From Sinorhizobium kostiense (GTDB lineage: Bacteria > Pseudomonadota > Alphaproteobacteria > Rhizobiales > Rhizobiaceae), in the NCBI RefSeq assembly GCF_017874595.1, contig NZ_JAGILA010000004.1, positions 477,207 through 541,206 on the forward strand: a stretch of 64,000 nucleotides of DNA, in the 5' to 3' direction. The notes below the pieces were generated by a model, which worked only from the letters and a program-made list of their open reading frames with translations, did no database searches and had not been told where the DNA came from. Shown in pieces: positions 25,669 through 34,156 of this stretch (the first letter of the stretch is position 1; each line of letters begins with the position of its first letter). A program made the position numbers and the translations under genes.

Positions 25669-27456
25669 TCAACTGAAGTCGGACTTCGCGTCGCAGTCAT
25701 TGTGCAAGCGAGCGTAGAGCCCGTCCGGACGCCGCGCAAGCTCGCCATGCGTGCCCTCCTCCGCGACACGCCCATCGCTCATGACGACGATCTTGTCGGC
25801 GTTGACGATGGTGGAGAGGCGGTGGGCGATGACGATAACCGTGCGGCCGCTCATGGCGTGGTCAAGCGCCTTCTGGACCGCGGTTTCCGATTCTGTGTCG
25901 AGCGCCGAGGTGGCTTCGTCGAGGAGAAGGATGGGCGCATTGCGCACGAGCGCGCGGGCGATCGACAGGCGCTGGCGTTGACCGCCGGAGAGCGTCACGC
26001 CATGCTCGCCGACCGGCGTGTCATAGCCCTGCGGCTGGGCCAGGATGAATTCATGCGCATAGGCAAGCCGCGCCGCTTCCTCGATTTCCGCGTCCGTGGC
26101 GTCGGGTCGGCCGTAGCGGATATTGTCGCGGATCGAGCCCTCGAAGAGATATGGCTGCTGCGAAACATAGGCGAGCCCGTTGCGCAGAGACTGCTTGGTG
26201 ACGGTGGCGATGTCCTGGCCGTCAATGAGGATCTGGCCCGACTTAGGATCGTAGAAGCGCGGAATGAGACTGATGATGGTCGATTTTCCGGCGCCGGAGG
26301 GGCCGACGAGCGCGGTCGTCTTGCCGCCCTCGGCACGGAAGCTGACGCCTTTCAGGATCTCGTCACCACTGCCGTAGGCGAAACGTACTTCGCGCAGCTC
26401 GACAGTGGCTTCGTGAATCGTCAGTTCGGTCGCATCCGGCCGATCGCGCTGGTGCGGCACCGTATCGAGAATCTCGTAGATCATTCGGGCGTTGACGGCG
26501 GCGCGCTCCAGAGAGACCTGCAGGCGCGCCAGGCGCCGTGCCGGATCATAGGCCATGAGCAGCGCGGCAACGAAGGCGAAGAAGGCACCCGGCGGTATGT
26601 TGCTGTAGATCGTGCGGAAGGCGGCATAGGCAAGCACGCTCGAGATCGCCAGTCCCGCGAAGGTTTCGGTCATCGGCGCCGTGCGCTCGCTCAATCGCGC
26701 GATGCGATTGGCGCGGTTCTCGGCCCGGTCGATGATCGCCTCGACCTTGCGGCGCAACTCGTGTTCCATCGTGAAGGCCTTGACGATGGAAATGCCCTGG
26801 ATGGTTTCCTGCATCGCGCCGAGAACGCGGCTGTTGACTTCGACGGCCTCGCGCGTCGCCGCGCGCAGCCGCTTGGACACATATCTGAGGCCGAGAAGCA
26901 AAGGCGGCGCAACGAAGAATACGAGGAGCGAAAGCAGCCAGTCCTTGCTGAACATCACGCCGACGAGACCGATCAAGGTCAGGAGATCGCGCGCGACCGA
27001 CGTCACCGTCATGTTCAAGAGGTTGCGGATGCCGCTGATGTTCTGGCTGATCTTTGCGGCAAACTGCGCCGAGCGATGCTCGTGGAAATAGCCGACGCTG
27101 AGCGCCATGAGATGATCATGGAGCCGCTGCTGATAGCGTGCGACGATGTTGTTGCCGATCTTCGACAGCGCCACGGCCTGGCCGTAGGTGGCGAGGCCGC
27201 GCAGCAGAAACGCGAAGAAGATGGCGCCGCAGATCAAGAGGACGATGTCGGCGCGCTTATTGGCGAAGGCCTCGTTGACCACGATCTCCATGATCCAGGC
27301 CGTGAAGCCCGTCGTGGTCGCCACCACCGCCAGGCAAAGAATCGCAAAAGCATAGCCGCCAATGTGGTCGCGGCCGTTCTCGGCGATGGTGCGCCGAAGA
27401 ATTCCGCTGATGCTCTCGGAATCGACTGTGCGCTCTTTTCTATTCTTGGCGTTCAA
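25669..27456 (-). CDS. ABC exporter, fused permease and ATPase (MsbA-like)
   Basis: 595 aa half-transporter, TTG start with AGGGAAGAC upstream. Six membrane helices lie in about 30-310. The NBD has Walker A GPSGAGKST near 383, LSGGQRQRLSIARAL near 483, Walker B ILLLDEATSALD near 505 and the H-loop AHRLS. It dimerises in the inner membrane and should export a lipid, glycolipid, oligosaccharide or drug; MsbA-type exporters often serve lipid A or polysaccharide. Odd place: it runs against the phage genes between portal and scaffold genes, with normal host-like codon use. Substrate unknown. Confidence 0.88.
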   Translation of the reverse strand: MNAKNRKERTVDSESISGILRRTIAENGRDHIGGYAFAILCLAVVATTTGFTAWIMEIVVNEAFANKRADIVLLICGAIFFAFLLRGLATYGQAVALSKIGNNIVARYQQRLHDHLMALSVGYFHEHRSAQFAAKISQNISGIRNLLNMTVTSVARDLLTLIGLVGVMFSKDWLLSLLVFFVAPPLLLGLRYVSKRLRAATREAVEVNSRVLGAMQETIQGISIVKAFTMEHELRRKVEAIIDRAENRANRIARLSERTAPMTETFAGLAISSVLAYAAFRTIYSNIPPGAFFAFVAALLMAYDPARRLARLQVSLERAAVNARMIYEILDTVPHQRDRPDATELTIHEATVELREVRFAYGSGDEILKGVSFRAEGGKTTALVGPSGAGKSTIISLIPRFYDPKSGQILIDGQDIATVTKQSLRNGLAYVSQQPYLFEGSIRDNIRYGRPDATDAEIEEAARLAYAHEFILAQPQGYDTPVGEHGVTLSGGQRQRLSIARALVRNAPILLLDEATSALDTESETAVQKALDHAMSGRTVIVIAHRLSTIVNADKIVVMSDGRVAEEGTHGELARRPDGLYARLHNDCDAKSDFS

Positions 27457-27657
27457 TAAGCCCGTCTTCCCTGGCTCGATATGGCTGCCGCATGCCGGCG
27501 CCTGTGTCGGGGTCTATAGTGGTTTGAAGCCTCGTTGGCGAGTCTTGGCCACCATCCTAACGTCAGCTTCTCCAGCGCCGTCCCTCTGTTGCAACTCAAA
27601 GGCAGGCATCTACCCCACGGTAGATTTGGCACATCTCTGCAATGAAAGTTTCATAGG

Positions 27658-27894
27658 ATGAATTCGGACGAAAGAATTACGGCTGCACGGGCGCTTCTCA
27701 ACAATCCGCTATTCGAGCGGCTGATGGACGATTTGGAGGCTGCTGCGGTCAACGGCTGCGTCAATGCCAAACTTACCGATCACGAGAGCCGCGCGGCGTT
27801 TGCTGCGGAGGTGCGAGCGATCCGGAACTTCCGCGGCAAGCTCAAGTTCCTGACGGAACAAGCCAAGTCCGAGGGAACAGGCGCGCCTGCATAA
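27658..27894 (+). CDS. small phage hypothetical protein
   Basis: 78 aa, helical and charged (ARALLNNPLFERLMDDLEAAAVNG, AEVRAIRNFRGKLKFL). Fits the small proteins found between portal and scaffold genes in this phage type. No catalytic motif. Ribosome site weak (GAAAG). Confidence 0.6.
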   Translation: MNSDERITAARALLNNPLFERLMDDLEAAAVNGCVNAKLTDHESRAAFAAEVRAIRNFRGKLKFLTEQAKSEGTGAPA

Positions 27895-28055
27895 AGCGTG
27901 CGCGTCGGGCCGAGGCCAGGCGCCTTGTTCTGGCGTTTTCAAGCGGCGTGCTTTTCGAAAGCAAGTCATCAAGCTGCTGCAGCGCATTGAAATAGCGCAT
28001 TTTTCGATGCGGAGATGGCGCGTGCCGTCGCTCCGCCCAGCCAAAAGGTTCTTCC

Positions 28056-29012
28056 ATGATGAACGATAGTGCCGACCTGCCTTTCGGTGGGAGCAAAACC
28101 GTTGACGGCTCGGCAGAGCCCGCAAGCTACGACGAGCTGAATTTCTGGGAGCCGCATGAGGCCAACCCGCGGAATGAGGATGAGGAGAAGCGGAGCGGCG
28201 GAGAGACCGGACACGACGATGGTGAGCCAAACGGGATTGATGCCGATGGCGACGAGCCGACCCTTTCTGACGAGGAGGAGGCGGCCAACGAGGCCGAGGA
28301 CATGATCGTGACGCTCGAGGGTGGCGAGCAGGTTCCGCTCGAGGAGCTGAAGCTCGGCTATATGCGCGAGCGCGACTACCGCCACAAGAAGCAGGATTTG
28401 GCCAATCGGGGGCGGGCGCTCGAAAGTATGAGCAGCCGTGTGGTTGCGACCGCCAAAGCCGTTGCGGAACTGGTCGCCGGGCAGATTCCGGATGAGCCGT
28501 CGGAAGAGCTGCGGCTCTCCGATCCGGAAGCCTATCAGCGTCAACGGGCGCTGCGTCAGGCGGGGCTGGAGCAACTCGCGCGGATGATGGCACTCGCCGA
28601 CGAACCGGCAGGCGTCGTAGCGGAGCTTCAATCTGCAGCAGCCGAGGAGAGGCTCGCGGCGGAAAACGCCAAACTATTGGAAGCGTTCCCGCAGACGAGG
28701 GATGACGAGGGGCGGCAGGCTTTCTTCGCCGAAGCTTTCGAGACGGCCCGGGAACTCGGCTTCTCCGAACCGGAAATGCGCGAGGTGATCGACCACCGCC
28801 TCTTCAAGCTCGCGCATTATGCCCGGCTTGGGCTCAATGCCGAGCGGGCGCGCTTAAAGGCCTTGCAGAAGGTAACTGAGGCGCCGGCCCCGACACCCCG
28901 CGTGAAGGCGAAGAGCCAGGCGCAGCGGCAGAACCGAGAGAGCCGCGAGGCAATGCGGCGTCTTACGCGGAGCGGATCGATCCGCGACGCGATGGCGGTC
29001 GACTTCGAATAG
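28056..29012 (+). CDS. putative phage scaffolding protein
   Basis: 318 aa, highly charged and helical. The N-terminus is acidic and disordered (residues 1-90), a conserved VTLEGGEQVPLEELKLGYMRERDY segment lies near 84-108, a long helical region covers 115-275, and a basic C-terminus ends SGSIRDAMAVDFE. The basic tail and the position right before the major capsid gene are typical of scaffolds that bind coat protein. ATG 28056 or 28059. Confidence 0.7.
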   Translation: MMNDSADLPFGGSKTVDGSAEPASYDELNFWEPHEANPRNEDEEKRSGGETGHDDGEPNGIDADGDEPTLSDEEEAANEAEDMIVTLEGGEQVPLEELKLGYMRERDYRHKKQDLANRGRALESMSSRVVATAKAVAELVAGQIPDEPSEELRLSDPEAYQRQRALRQAGLEQLARMMALADEPAGVVAELQSAAAEERLAAENAKLLEAFPQTRDDEGRQAFFAEAFETARELGFSEPEMREVIDHRLFKLAHYARLGLNAERARLKALQKVTEAPAPTPRVKAKSQAQRQNRESREAMRRLTRSGSIRDAMAVDFE

Positions 29013-29123
29013 CGCGCCAAGAGGCAATCGATCGCCTCTTCAACCCCGACTCATTGACAAAGGCATTCCGAGTGCCTGGGGGGGCGCGGACGGCCCCATT
29101 CATAATCATAGAAGGACGAACAC

Positions 29124-30119
29124 ATGGCAGTTGTCACCAACACGTTTCAGACGACCCAGGCCGTCGGCAATCGCGAGGAGCTTTCCGACGTGGTTTCGCG
29201 GATTACACCGGAAGACACTCCGATCTATTCGCTGATCGAAAAGGGCAAGTGCGTCACGGTCCACCCGGAATGGGAGACGGACGAACTCGCAGCCCCGGGC
29301 GCCAATATCCGCGAGGAGGGTGAGGAATATGCGTTTGGCGCGATAACCCCGCCACAGCGGCTTGGCAACTATACGCAGATCATGCGCAAGGACTGGATCA
29401 TCTCGGCGACGCAGGAAGTCGTTTCCGAGGCCGGAAACGTGCAGAAGCGGAAGTATCAGAAGCTGAAAAAGGGCGTCGAGATCCGCAAGGACGTCGAATA
29501 TGCGATCGTCAATTCTAACGCCTCCGTGGCCGGCGCAACGCGCGAGCTCGGCTCATTGCCGACTTGGATCGAAACCAATGTCTCGCGCGCACCCGGCGGC
29601 ATCAACGGCGGCTTCGATGCGAACACCGGCCTGACGGCGGAACCGACCGACGGCCCCCAACGAGCATTCTCAAAGACCATCCTGGACGATGTGATGCAGC
29701 AGGGTTACCAAAACGGCGCGAATTTCCGGCATGTCTCGGTTTCGCCCTATGTCAAATCCGTCTTCGTCACCTTCATGTCCGACGGCAATGTCGCGCCCTT
29801 CCGCTATGCAGTCTCGCAGGGCGGAGAGCGAAACACGATCGTTGCGACGGCGGATTATTACGAGGGGCCGTTCGGCACAGTGATGATCCACCCGAATCGT
29901 GTGCAGGCGGTCGGCGCCGGGCTCGCCCGCAATGCCTTCTTTATAGACACGGACATGCTCTCCTTCCTGTGGCTCCGCAATATTCAGGAAGACCGCGATA
30001 TCGCCAAAACGGGAGACGCGGATAAAGGGGTCATCATCGGCGAAGGTACACTGAAGGTGCACAATGAGAAGGGGCTTGGCATTGCGGCGGACCTCTTCGG
30101 GCTGAGCGCCGCCAGCTAG
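29124..30119 (+). CDS. major capsid protein (SU10/DUF5309 type)
   Basis: 331 aa. Family features: the N-terminal LSDVVSRITPEDTPIYSLI near residues 19-37, NYTQIMRKDWIIS near 80, the central GGINGGFDANTG, and C-terminal RVQAVGAGLARNAFFIDTDM. This HK97-fold coat protein forms the icosahedral head. A strong ribosome site (AGAAGGA) precedes the ATG, and a perfect Rho-independent terminator follows at 30151, fitting high expression. Confidence 0.88.
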   Translation: MAVVTNTFQTTQAVGNREELSDVVSRITPEDTPIYSLIEKGKCVTVHPEWETDELAAPGANIREEGEEYAFGAITPPQRLGNYTQIMRKDWIISATQEVVSEAGNVQKRKYQKLKKGVEIRKDVEYAIVNSNASVAGATRELGSLPTWIETNVSRAPGGINGGFDANTGLTAEPTDGPQRAFSKTILDDVMQQGYQNGANFRHVSVSPYVKSVFVTFMSDGNVAPFRYAVSQGGERNTIVATADYYEGPFGTVMIHPNRVQAVGAGLARNAFFIDTDMLSFLWLRNIQEDRDIAKTGDADKGVIIGEGTLKVHNEKGLGIAADLFGLSAAS

Positions 30120-30150
30120 TAACTCGTGCCGATCCATCGACGGCTCATGC

Positions 30151-30178
30151 GGGCGCCTGCAGGCGCCCTTTTGTTTTT
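30151..30178 (+). terminator. Rho-independent terminator after the capsid gene
   Basis: The perfect palindrome GGGCGCCTGCAGGCGCCC is followed by TTTTGTTTTT. Confidence 0.85.
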
Positions 30179-30190
30179 GGGGAAGACACG

Positions 30191-30370
30191 ATGACAGAAG
30201 CGAAGATAAAGACCGTGCCGCTCAAGATGCTCTACGACAGCTGGACAACTGATGGGGAACGCATACGCGCCGGCACGGTACTCAATCTGCCGCTCCATAC
30301 GGCCAAACAGTTGATTGCTAAGGGCAAGGCCGAGCGCGCCGATCCGCTGCCGGGGGAGTGGTCATGGTGA
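30191..30370 (+). CDS. small phage protein (59 aa)
   Basis: Short gene with GAAGACACG just before its ATG. It encodes a basic protein (EAKIKTVPLKMLYDSW, LHTAKQLIAKGKAERADPL) ending GEWSW. Position between coat and connector genes suggests a head-completion or decoration role. The stop overlaps the next ATG by seven bases, showing coupling. Confidence 0.6.
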   Translation: MTEAKIKTVPLKMLYDSWTTDGERIRAGTVLNLPLHTAKQLIAKGKAERADPLPGEWSW

Positions 30371-30687
30371 TCCGCGACGGCTACTGGAAGCTCTTCGACC
30401 ATGATTTTCACACCGGCCGCTCCGTCTGGGTGATGGAGGACGGCAACAGGACGCATTGGCGGACGGACTACCCGGTCGAGAGCCTCGTCCGCCAGAACGC
30501 TTTCACCCGCAATGCGACCGCCGGCAATGCCTTCGGCGAATGGACGAAGGTGGCATCGATCCCGCTCAACCTCGCGCATTCGGAAAACCTGGTCCGAGCC
30601 CATTCCGAGGGGGACGACCGTTATGTGAAGCGCTGGCTGAACGACGGCGACAACCGCGCCTGGCGCACATTCGAGGGACATCTATGA
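30364..30687 (+). CDS. phage structural protein, unassigned
   Basis: 107 aa from ATG 30364, with GGGGGAG six bases upstream inside the preceding gene. Rich in aromatic residues (GYWKLFDHDFHTGRSVWVMEDG, HWRTDYP), suggesting a small beta fold. The stop overlaps the next start (ATGA). Part of the coupled connector block 30191-33932. Confidence 0.6.
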   Translation: MVIRDGYWKLFDHDFHTGRSVWVMEDGNRTHWRTDYPVESLVRQNAFTRNATAGNAFGEWTKVASIPLNLAHSENLVRAHSEGDDRYVKRWLNDGDNRAWRTFEGHL

Positions 30688-31280
30688 CGACATTCGACTA
30701 TGCGTCCCTGCTGGTCGACGCCGGCGCCTATTCCGGCCGCGACGACATCGCCCATCTCTTCGCGCGCTTCGTTGAACTGGCGGAAGTCAAGTTCAACCGG
30801 GGCTTGCGCGTGGCCGATATGGAGAGAACGTCGACACTGCCGCTGACGGAGGGCGAGGGCACTCTGCCCGCAGACTTCCTCGAGGCGCGGCAAGTGCTCG
30901 CGCCGGGCGGGCGTGTCTTGCGTGCGCAGCCGCTGGCGGAACTGTCGGCCCTCCAGACATCCGGCGGTGCCCCGATCGGCTATTCGATCGTCGGCAACCG
31001 GATCCGGGTGCGGCCGAAGGGAGCTGAGGAACTCGAGCTCAGCTATTACGCCAAAATTCCGGCGCTCACGGCAGCCGCCCCTGCCAACTGGCTCATCGAA
31101 AAGTCACCCGACGTCTATCTCTACGGGCTGGTCGAGGAGATCGCCATCTGGGAGCGCGACGCTGCCAAGGCGAGCGCGGCCGAGACGTTGAAGCGGCAGG
31201 CGATGGCCGGCCTCGGGCTTGCCGATGAGCGCCTGCGCTGGGGCAATGGCGAAATCGTCATCGGAGGGCTGACGCCATGA
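30684..31280 (+). CDS. putative head-tail adaptor protein
   Basis: 198 aa. FARFVELAEVKFNRGLRV near 24-42 and LYGLVEEIAIWERDAAKASAAE near 150-172 match the helical adaptor proteins that sit under podoviral portals (P22 gp4-like/phage adaptor group). ATGA overlaps at both ends show tight translational coupling. Assigned by pattern and position. Confidence 0.6.
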   Translation: MTTFDYASLLVDAGAYSGRDDIAHLFARFVELAEVKFNRGLRVADMERTSTLPLTEGEGTLPADFLEARQVLAPGGRVLRAQPLAELSALQTSGGAPIGYSIVGNRIRVRPKGAEELELSYYAKIPALTAAAPANWLIEKSPDVYLYGLVEEIAIWERDAAKASAAETLKRQAMAGLGLADERLRWGNGEIVIGGLTP

Positions 31281-31879
31281 CGCTTCTAAGCGTGATCAAC
31301 GAGGCCTGCGATATCGTCTCGCTCGATCGTTTCGACAGCGTCTACGGGACGAGCGATCCGAACGCGCAGACGATGGTGGCGCTGGCGCAAGAGGCGGGCG
31401 GCGAGATCGCGCGGCGCGGCGATTGGCGGCGCATGTTGAAAACCCTCCTCATCTCCGCTTCGCCGGAACTGCTGCCCTCTGATTACCAACGGCTCGCGCC
31501 GGGCGGGCCGGTGCGGACGGCGGATGGGCGATGCTTTCGTCTGGTGACCAGCGAGGCGCAATGGGCCGTGATCGCCGCTGTCGCGTCCGCAGAGCCCTAT
31601 TGCCATCTTCGCGGCAAGGAGATGCTCCTTTTACCAGCCGCTTCGGCCGGGGGCGCGACGGCAGACTATTTCTCGAAGAACTGGGTGATCGGCGATCCCT
31701 ACGAGGAACGCGATGTCTTTCGCGCCGACGACGATACAACGCTCTTTCCGGAGCGGTTGCTGGCCAAGGGATTGATCTGGCGGTGGAAGCGGCAGAAGGG
31801 CCTGCCCTTCGAGGACAATCTCGCGGAATTCGAGGCCGATCTCCTGCAGGAGATCAATGCGGACAGGGGGACGACATGA
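31277..31879 (+). CDS. putative tail/neck connector protein
   Basis: 200 aa. MTLLSVINEACDIVSL start, an AQEAGGEIARRGDWRRML helix near 37-54, then beta-rich segments and a WRWKRQKGLPFEDNLAEFEADL end. A similar helical start and GDWxxM core occur in podoviral neck proteins. Coupled to both neighbours (ATGA). Confidence 0.6.
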   Translation: MTLLSVINEACDIVSLDRFDSVYGTSDPNAQTMVALAQEAGGEIARRGDWRRMLKTLLISASPELLPSDYQRLAPGGPVRTADGRCFRLVTSEAQWAVIAAVASAEPYCHLRGKEMLLLPAASAGGATADYFSKNWVIGDPYEERDVFRADDDTTLFPERLLAKGLIWRWKRQKGLPFEDNLAEFEADLLQEINADRGTT

Positions 31880-33489
31880 CGAGGGTTCTGCCCGGGCGGC
31901 TGCCGCTGACGAACCGCGGACAGGCGAGCATCGGACGCGTGCAGACTTCGCACGCGATGACGTTTCCGGCGCCCAAAGGCGGGCTGGTGACGACCGCCGA
32001 CATGGCTTCCCAGACGCCGGGATCGGCGAGCGTGCTCAGAAATTTCCTGCCGACGCTGACCGGCTGCAAAATCCGCGGCGGTTCGCGGAGGGCGGGGCTG
32101 GCGGCGGATGGCGGCGCCATCCGGAGCGCCTTCAAATATAAATATGGCAGCAATGAAAAGCTGTTCATGGCGACGGCGAGCGCGATCTACAACATGACGG
32201 CGCCGGCAGCACCGCCGGCGACGACCGCGGCGGAGGTCAGCGGGCTCAATGGCGGCGACTGGTGTGCCTTTCAGCACACAACGGCCGGCGGCTCCTTTCT
32301 CGTCTGCCTCAACGGCGCGGATGCGCGCCGCGTCTATGACGGGTCGAGCTGGGCGACGACGCCGGCGATCACCTTCTCCGATGCGACGACCATGGCGGAA
32401 CTCAATTATGGCTGGCTCTTCAAGAACCGCGAGTTCTTCCTGAAGAATGCGACGCTCGATGCCTATTACCTGCCTGTCAATGCGATCGGCGGTGCGGCTT
32501 CGGTGTTTCCGCTGGGCGGCGTGATGAAGAAAGGCGGATCGTTGCTGACCGGCTTCTCCTGGTCGCTCGAAAGCGGCGACGGACTTTCCGATCTCTGCGT
32601 CTTCGTTTCGACCGAGGGGGAAATCGCCGTCTATGCCGGTGCCGACCCATCGAGCGCCAGCGAATTTGCGCTGAAAGGCGTCTACCAAATCGGCAAGCCA
32701 CTCGGGAAGAATGCCTGGATCCGGGTCGGCGGCGACGTGCTGATCGCCACGACGGACGGCCTCACGCCTATATCGCAGGTGTTCCAGCGCGATCGCCAGG
32801 CGCTTTCGCAGGTCTCCGCCTCGCGGCCGATCGAGGACGATTGGCGGCAGGCGGCGAATGCGACCGGCTCGGGCTGGACCCTCAAACCATGGGTCGAGCA
32901 GAACCTCGTCTTCGTAGCCTTTCCGGACAACAGCGTCGTCAGCGACAAGACCTTCGTGCTGAATGTGTTGAGCGGGCGGTGGTCGACAATCGGCAATTGG
33001 CGGGCGAGTTGCTTCGAGACGCTGCAGGGCGGGCTCTTCTTCGGCTCGCGCGATGGCTATTGCTGGCAGGGGGACACGGGCGGCACCGACGATGGTTTGA
33101 CATTTGCGGCGACCTATCTCTCGCAATTCACGCCGGCCTCGCAATTCGGCCAGCGCGCAGCGGCAACGATGGCGCACATGTACTTTCGCGCGAAGACGAA
33201 GCCGAAGGTACGGCTATTCGCGCGGGCGGATTTCGACAGGACGGCGCCGCCCTTCGACCAGGTGACGGAGGGGGACACGGCATCGCCGGAATGGGATGTC
33301 GGCCTCTGGGATGTGGCGCGCTGGGACGGGGTGTCCGAGACGTTGCGCTACGACTTCCGCCAGAACGTGCGGGCGGCCGGCGACATGCTGGCCGTCGGCT
33401 GCGTCATCACCTCCGGCGGCGCGGTGAAGCTCGACATAGAGGTGGATCTCGCCACGATGCAGGTAGCGACCGGGGAGGGGAGCGCTTGA
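31876..33489 (+). CDS. phage tail protein (large, beta-rich)
   Basis: 537 aa from ATG 31876 (AGGGGGAC upstream); longer in-frame starts would overlap the whole preceding gene. It opens with FPAPKGGLVTTADMASQTPGSA, a start typical of podoviral tail-hub/stabilising proteins (P22 gp10-like position), and is rich in Trp and Gly repeats (SGRWSTIGNWRASCFETLQGG), consistent with a beta-propeller-like fold. Sits between adaptor and fibre genes. Confidence 0.65.
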   Translation: MTRVLPGRLPLTNRGQASIGRVQTSHAMTFPAPKGGLVTTADMASQTPGSASVLRNFLPTLTGCKIRGGSRRAGLAADGGAIRSAFKYKYGSNEKLFMATASAIYNMTAPAAPPATTAAEVSGLNGGDWCAFQHTTAGGSFLVCLNGADARRVYDGSSWATTPAITFSDATTMAELNYGWLFKNREFFLKNATLDAYYLPVNAIGGAASVFPLGGVMKKGGSLLTGFSWSLESGDGLSDLCVFVSTEGEIAVYAGADPSSASEFALKGVYQIGKPLGKNAWIRVGGDVLIATTDGLTPISQVFQRDRQALSQVSASRPIEDDWRQAANATGSGWTLKPWVEQNLVFVAFPDNSVVSDKTFVLNVLSGRWSTIGNWRASCFETLQGGLFFGSRDGYCWQGDTGGTDDGLTFAATYLSQFTPASQFGQRAAATMAHMYFRAKTKPKVRLFARADFDRTAPPFDQVTEGDTASPEWDVGLWDVARWDGVSETLRYDFRQNVRAAGDMLAVGCVITSGGAVKLDIEVDLATMQVATGEGSA

Positions 33490-33932
33490 AGCTCCTCTGG
33501 GGCGGGGAGCGCGACCCTGCGACCAACCGGGCGATCGCCGATTTCGTCGTCAACCACATCGAAGGCTGCGAGAGGGGCTTTGCCCAATTCACGACGCTGG
33601 GGGTGATGGTGGAAGGCCAGATCATTGCCGGCGTCGTCTACCACAATTATGCGCCGGAGGCGGGCGTCATCGAGCTTTCCGCCGCTTCCACCAGCAAACG
33701 CTGGCTGACGCGGCCGGTGCTCAAAGCGATGTTCGGCTATCCCTTCGACGAGATCGGCTGCCAAATGACGGTGCTGCGCGTCTCGGAAGAGAACCGCGGC
33801 ATGGCCGATATCGCCCGCCGCTTCGGGTTCACAAGCCATCGCATCCCCCGCCTGCGAGGACGCGGGGAGGCGGAAATCATCTTCACTCTCACGGACGATG
33901 ACTGGCGGGCGCATCCCGTCAATCGACACTGA
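33486..33932 (+). CDS. phage-encoded GNAT-like acetyltransferase
   Basis: 148 aa, TTG start overlapping the previous stop. GNAT-like core: GVMVEGQIIAGVVYHNY near 41-57, SRWLTRPVLKAMF-type helix (here SKRWLTRPVLKAMFGYPFDE) near 74, and RRFGFTSHRIP near 118. The acetyl-CoA loop is degenerate. Such genes recur beside tail genes in podoviruses; target unknown. Confidence 0.7.
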   Translation: MKLLWGGERDPATNRAIADFVVNHIEGCERGFAQFTTLGVMVEGQIIAGVVYHNYAPEAGVIELSAASTSKRWLTRPVLKAMFGYPFDEIGCQMTVLRVSEENRGMADIARRFGFTSHRIPRLRGRGEAEIIFTLTDDDWRAHPVNRH

Positions 33933-33986
33933 CGGTTCGTGGCGCCAGGGAGCGTTGACAGCTCTTGTTGTGGTGCTTGTGCGTGG

Positions 33987-34019
33987 ATCCTCGGGTCAAG
34001 CCTGGTCAAGCCCGAGGAT
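33987..34019. repeat. dispersed palindromic element / hairpin
   Basis: ATCCTCGGG (33987-33995) and CCCGAGGAT (34011-34019) bracket a GTCAAG duplication. This ATCCTCGGGTCAAGCCCGAGGATGAC type of repeat is common in alphaproteobacterial intergenic DNA. It may act as a terminator for the connector block; the rest of 33933-34156 shows no gene. Confidence 0.5.
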
Positions 34020-34156
34020 GACCTGTGGAGGGGTTTTAACTGGGTGCCCGACTGCGTCTCCAGCTTGCGTGCGGCGGTTTGCTTCAGCCGACGGCTCTCT
34101 CCGACTCCGTCATCGTCTTTCCTCCTACCACTCCCCATTCTCAAACAGGTGCTCTC

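Noticed and set aside
25702..27459. 585-codon plus-strand ORF
   Set aside because: Antisense of the ABC exporter, whose Walker A, signature and Walker B motifs are intact on the minus strand.
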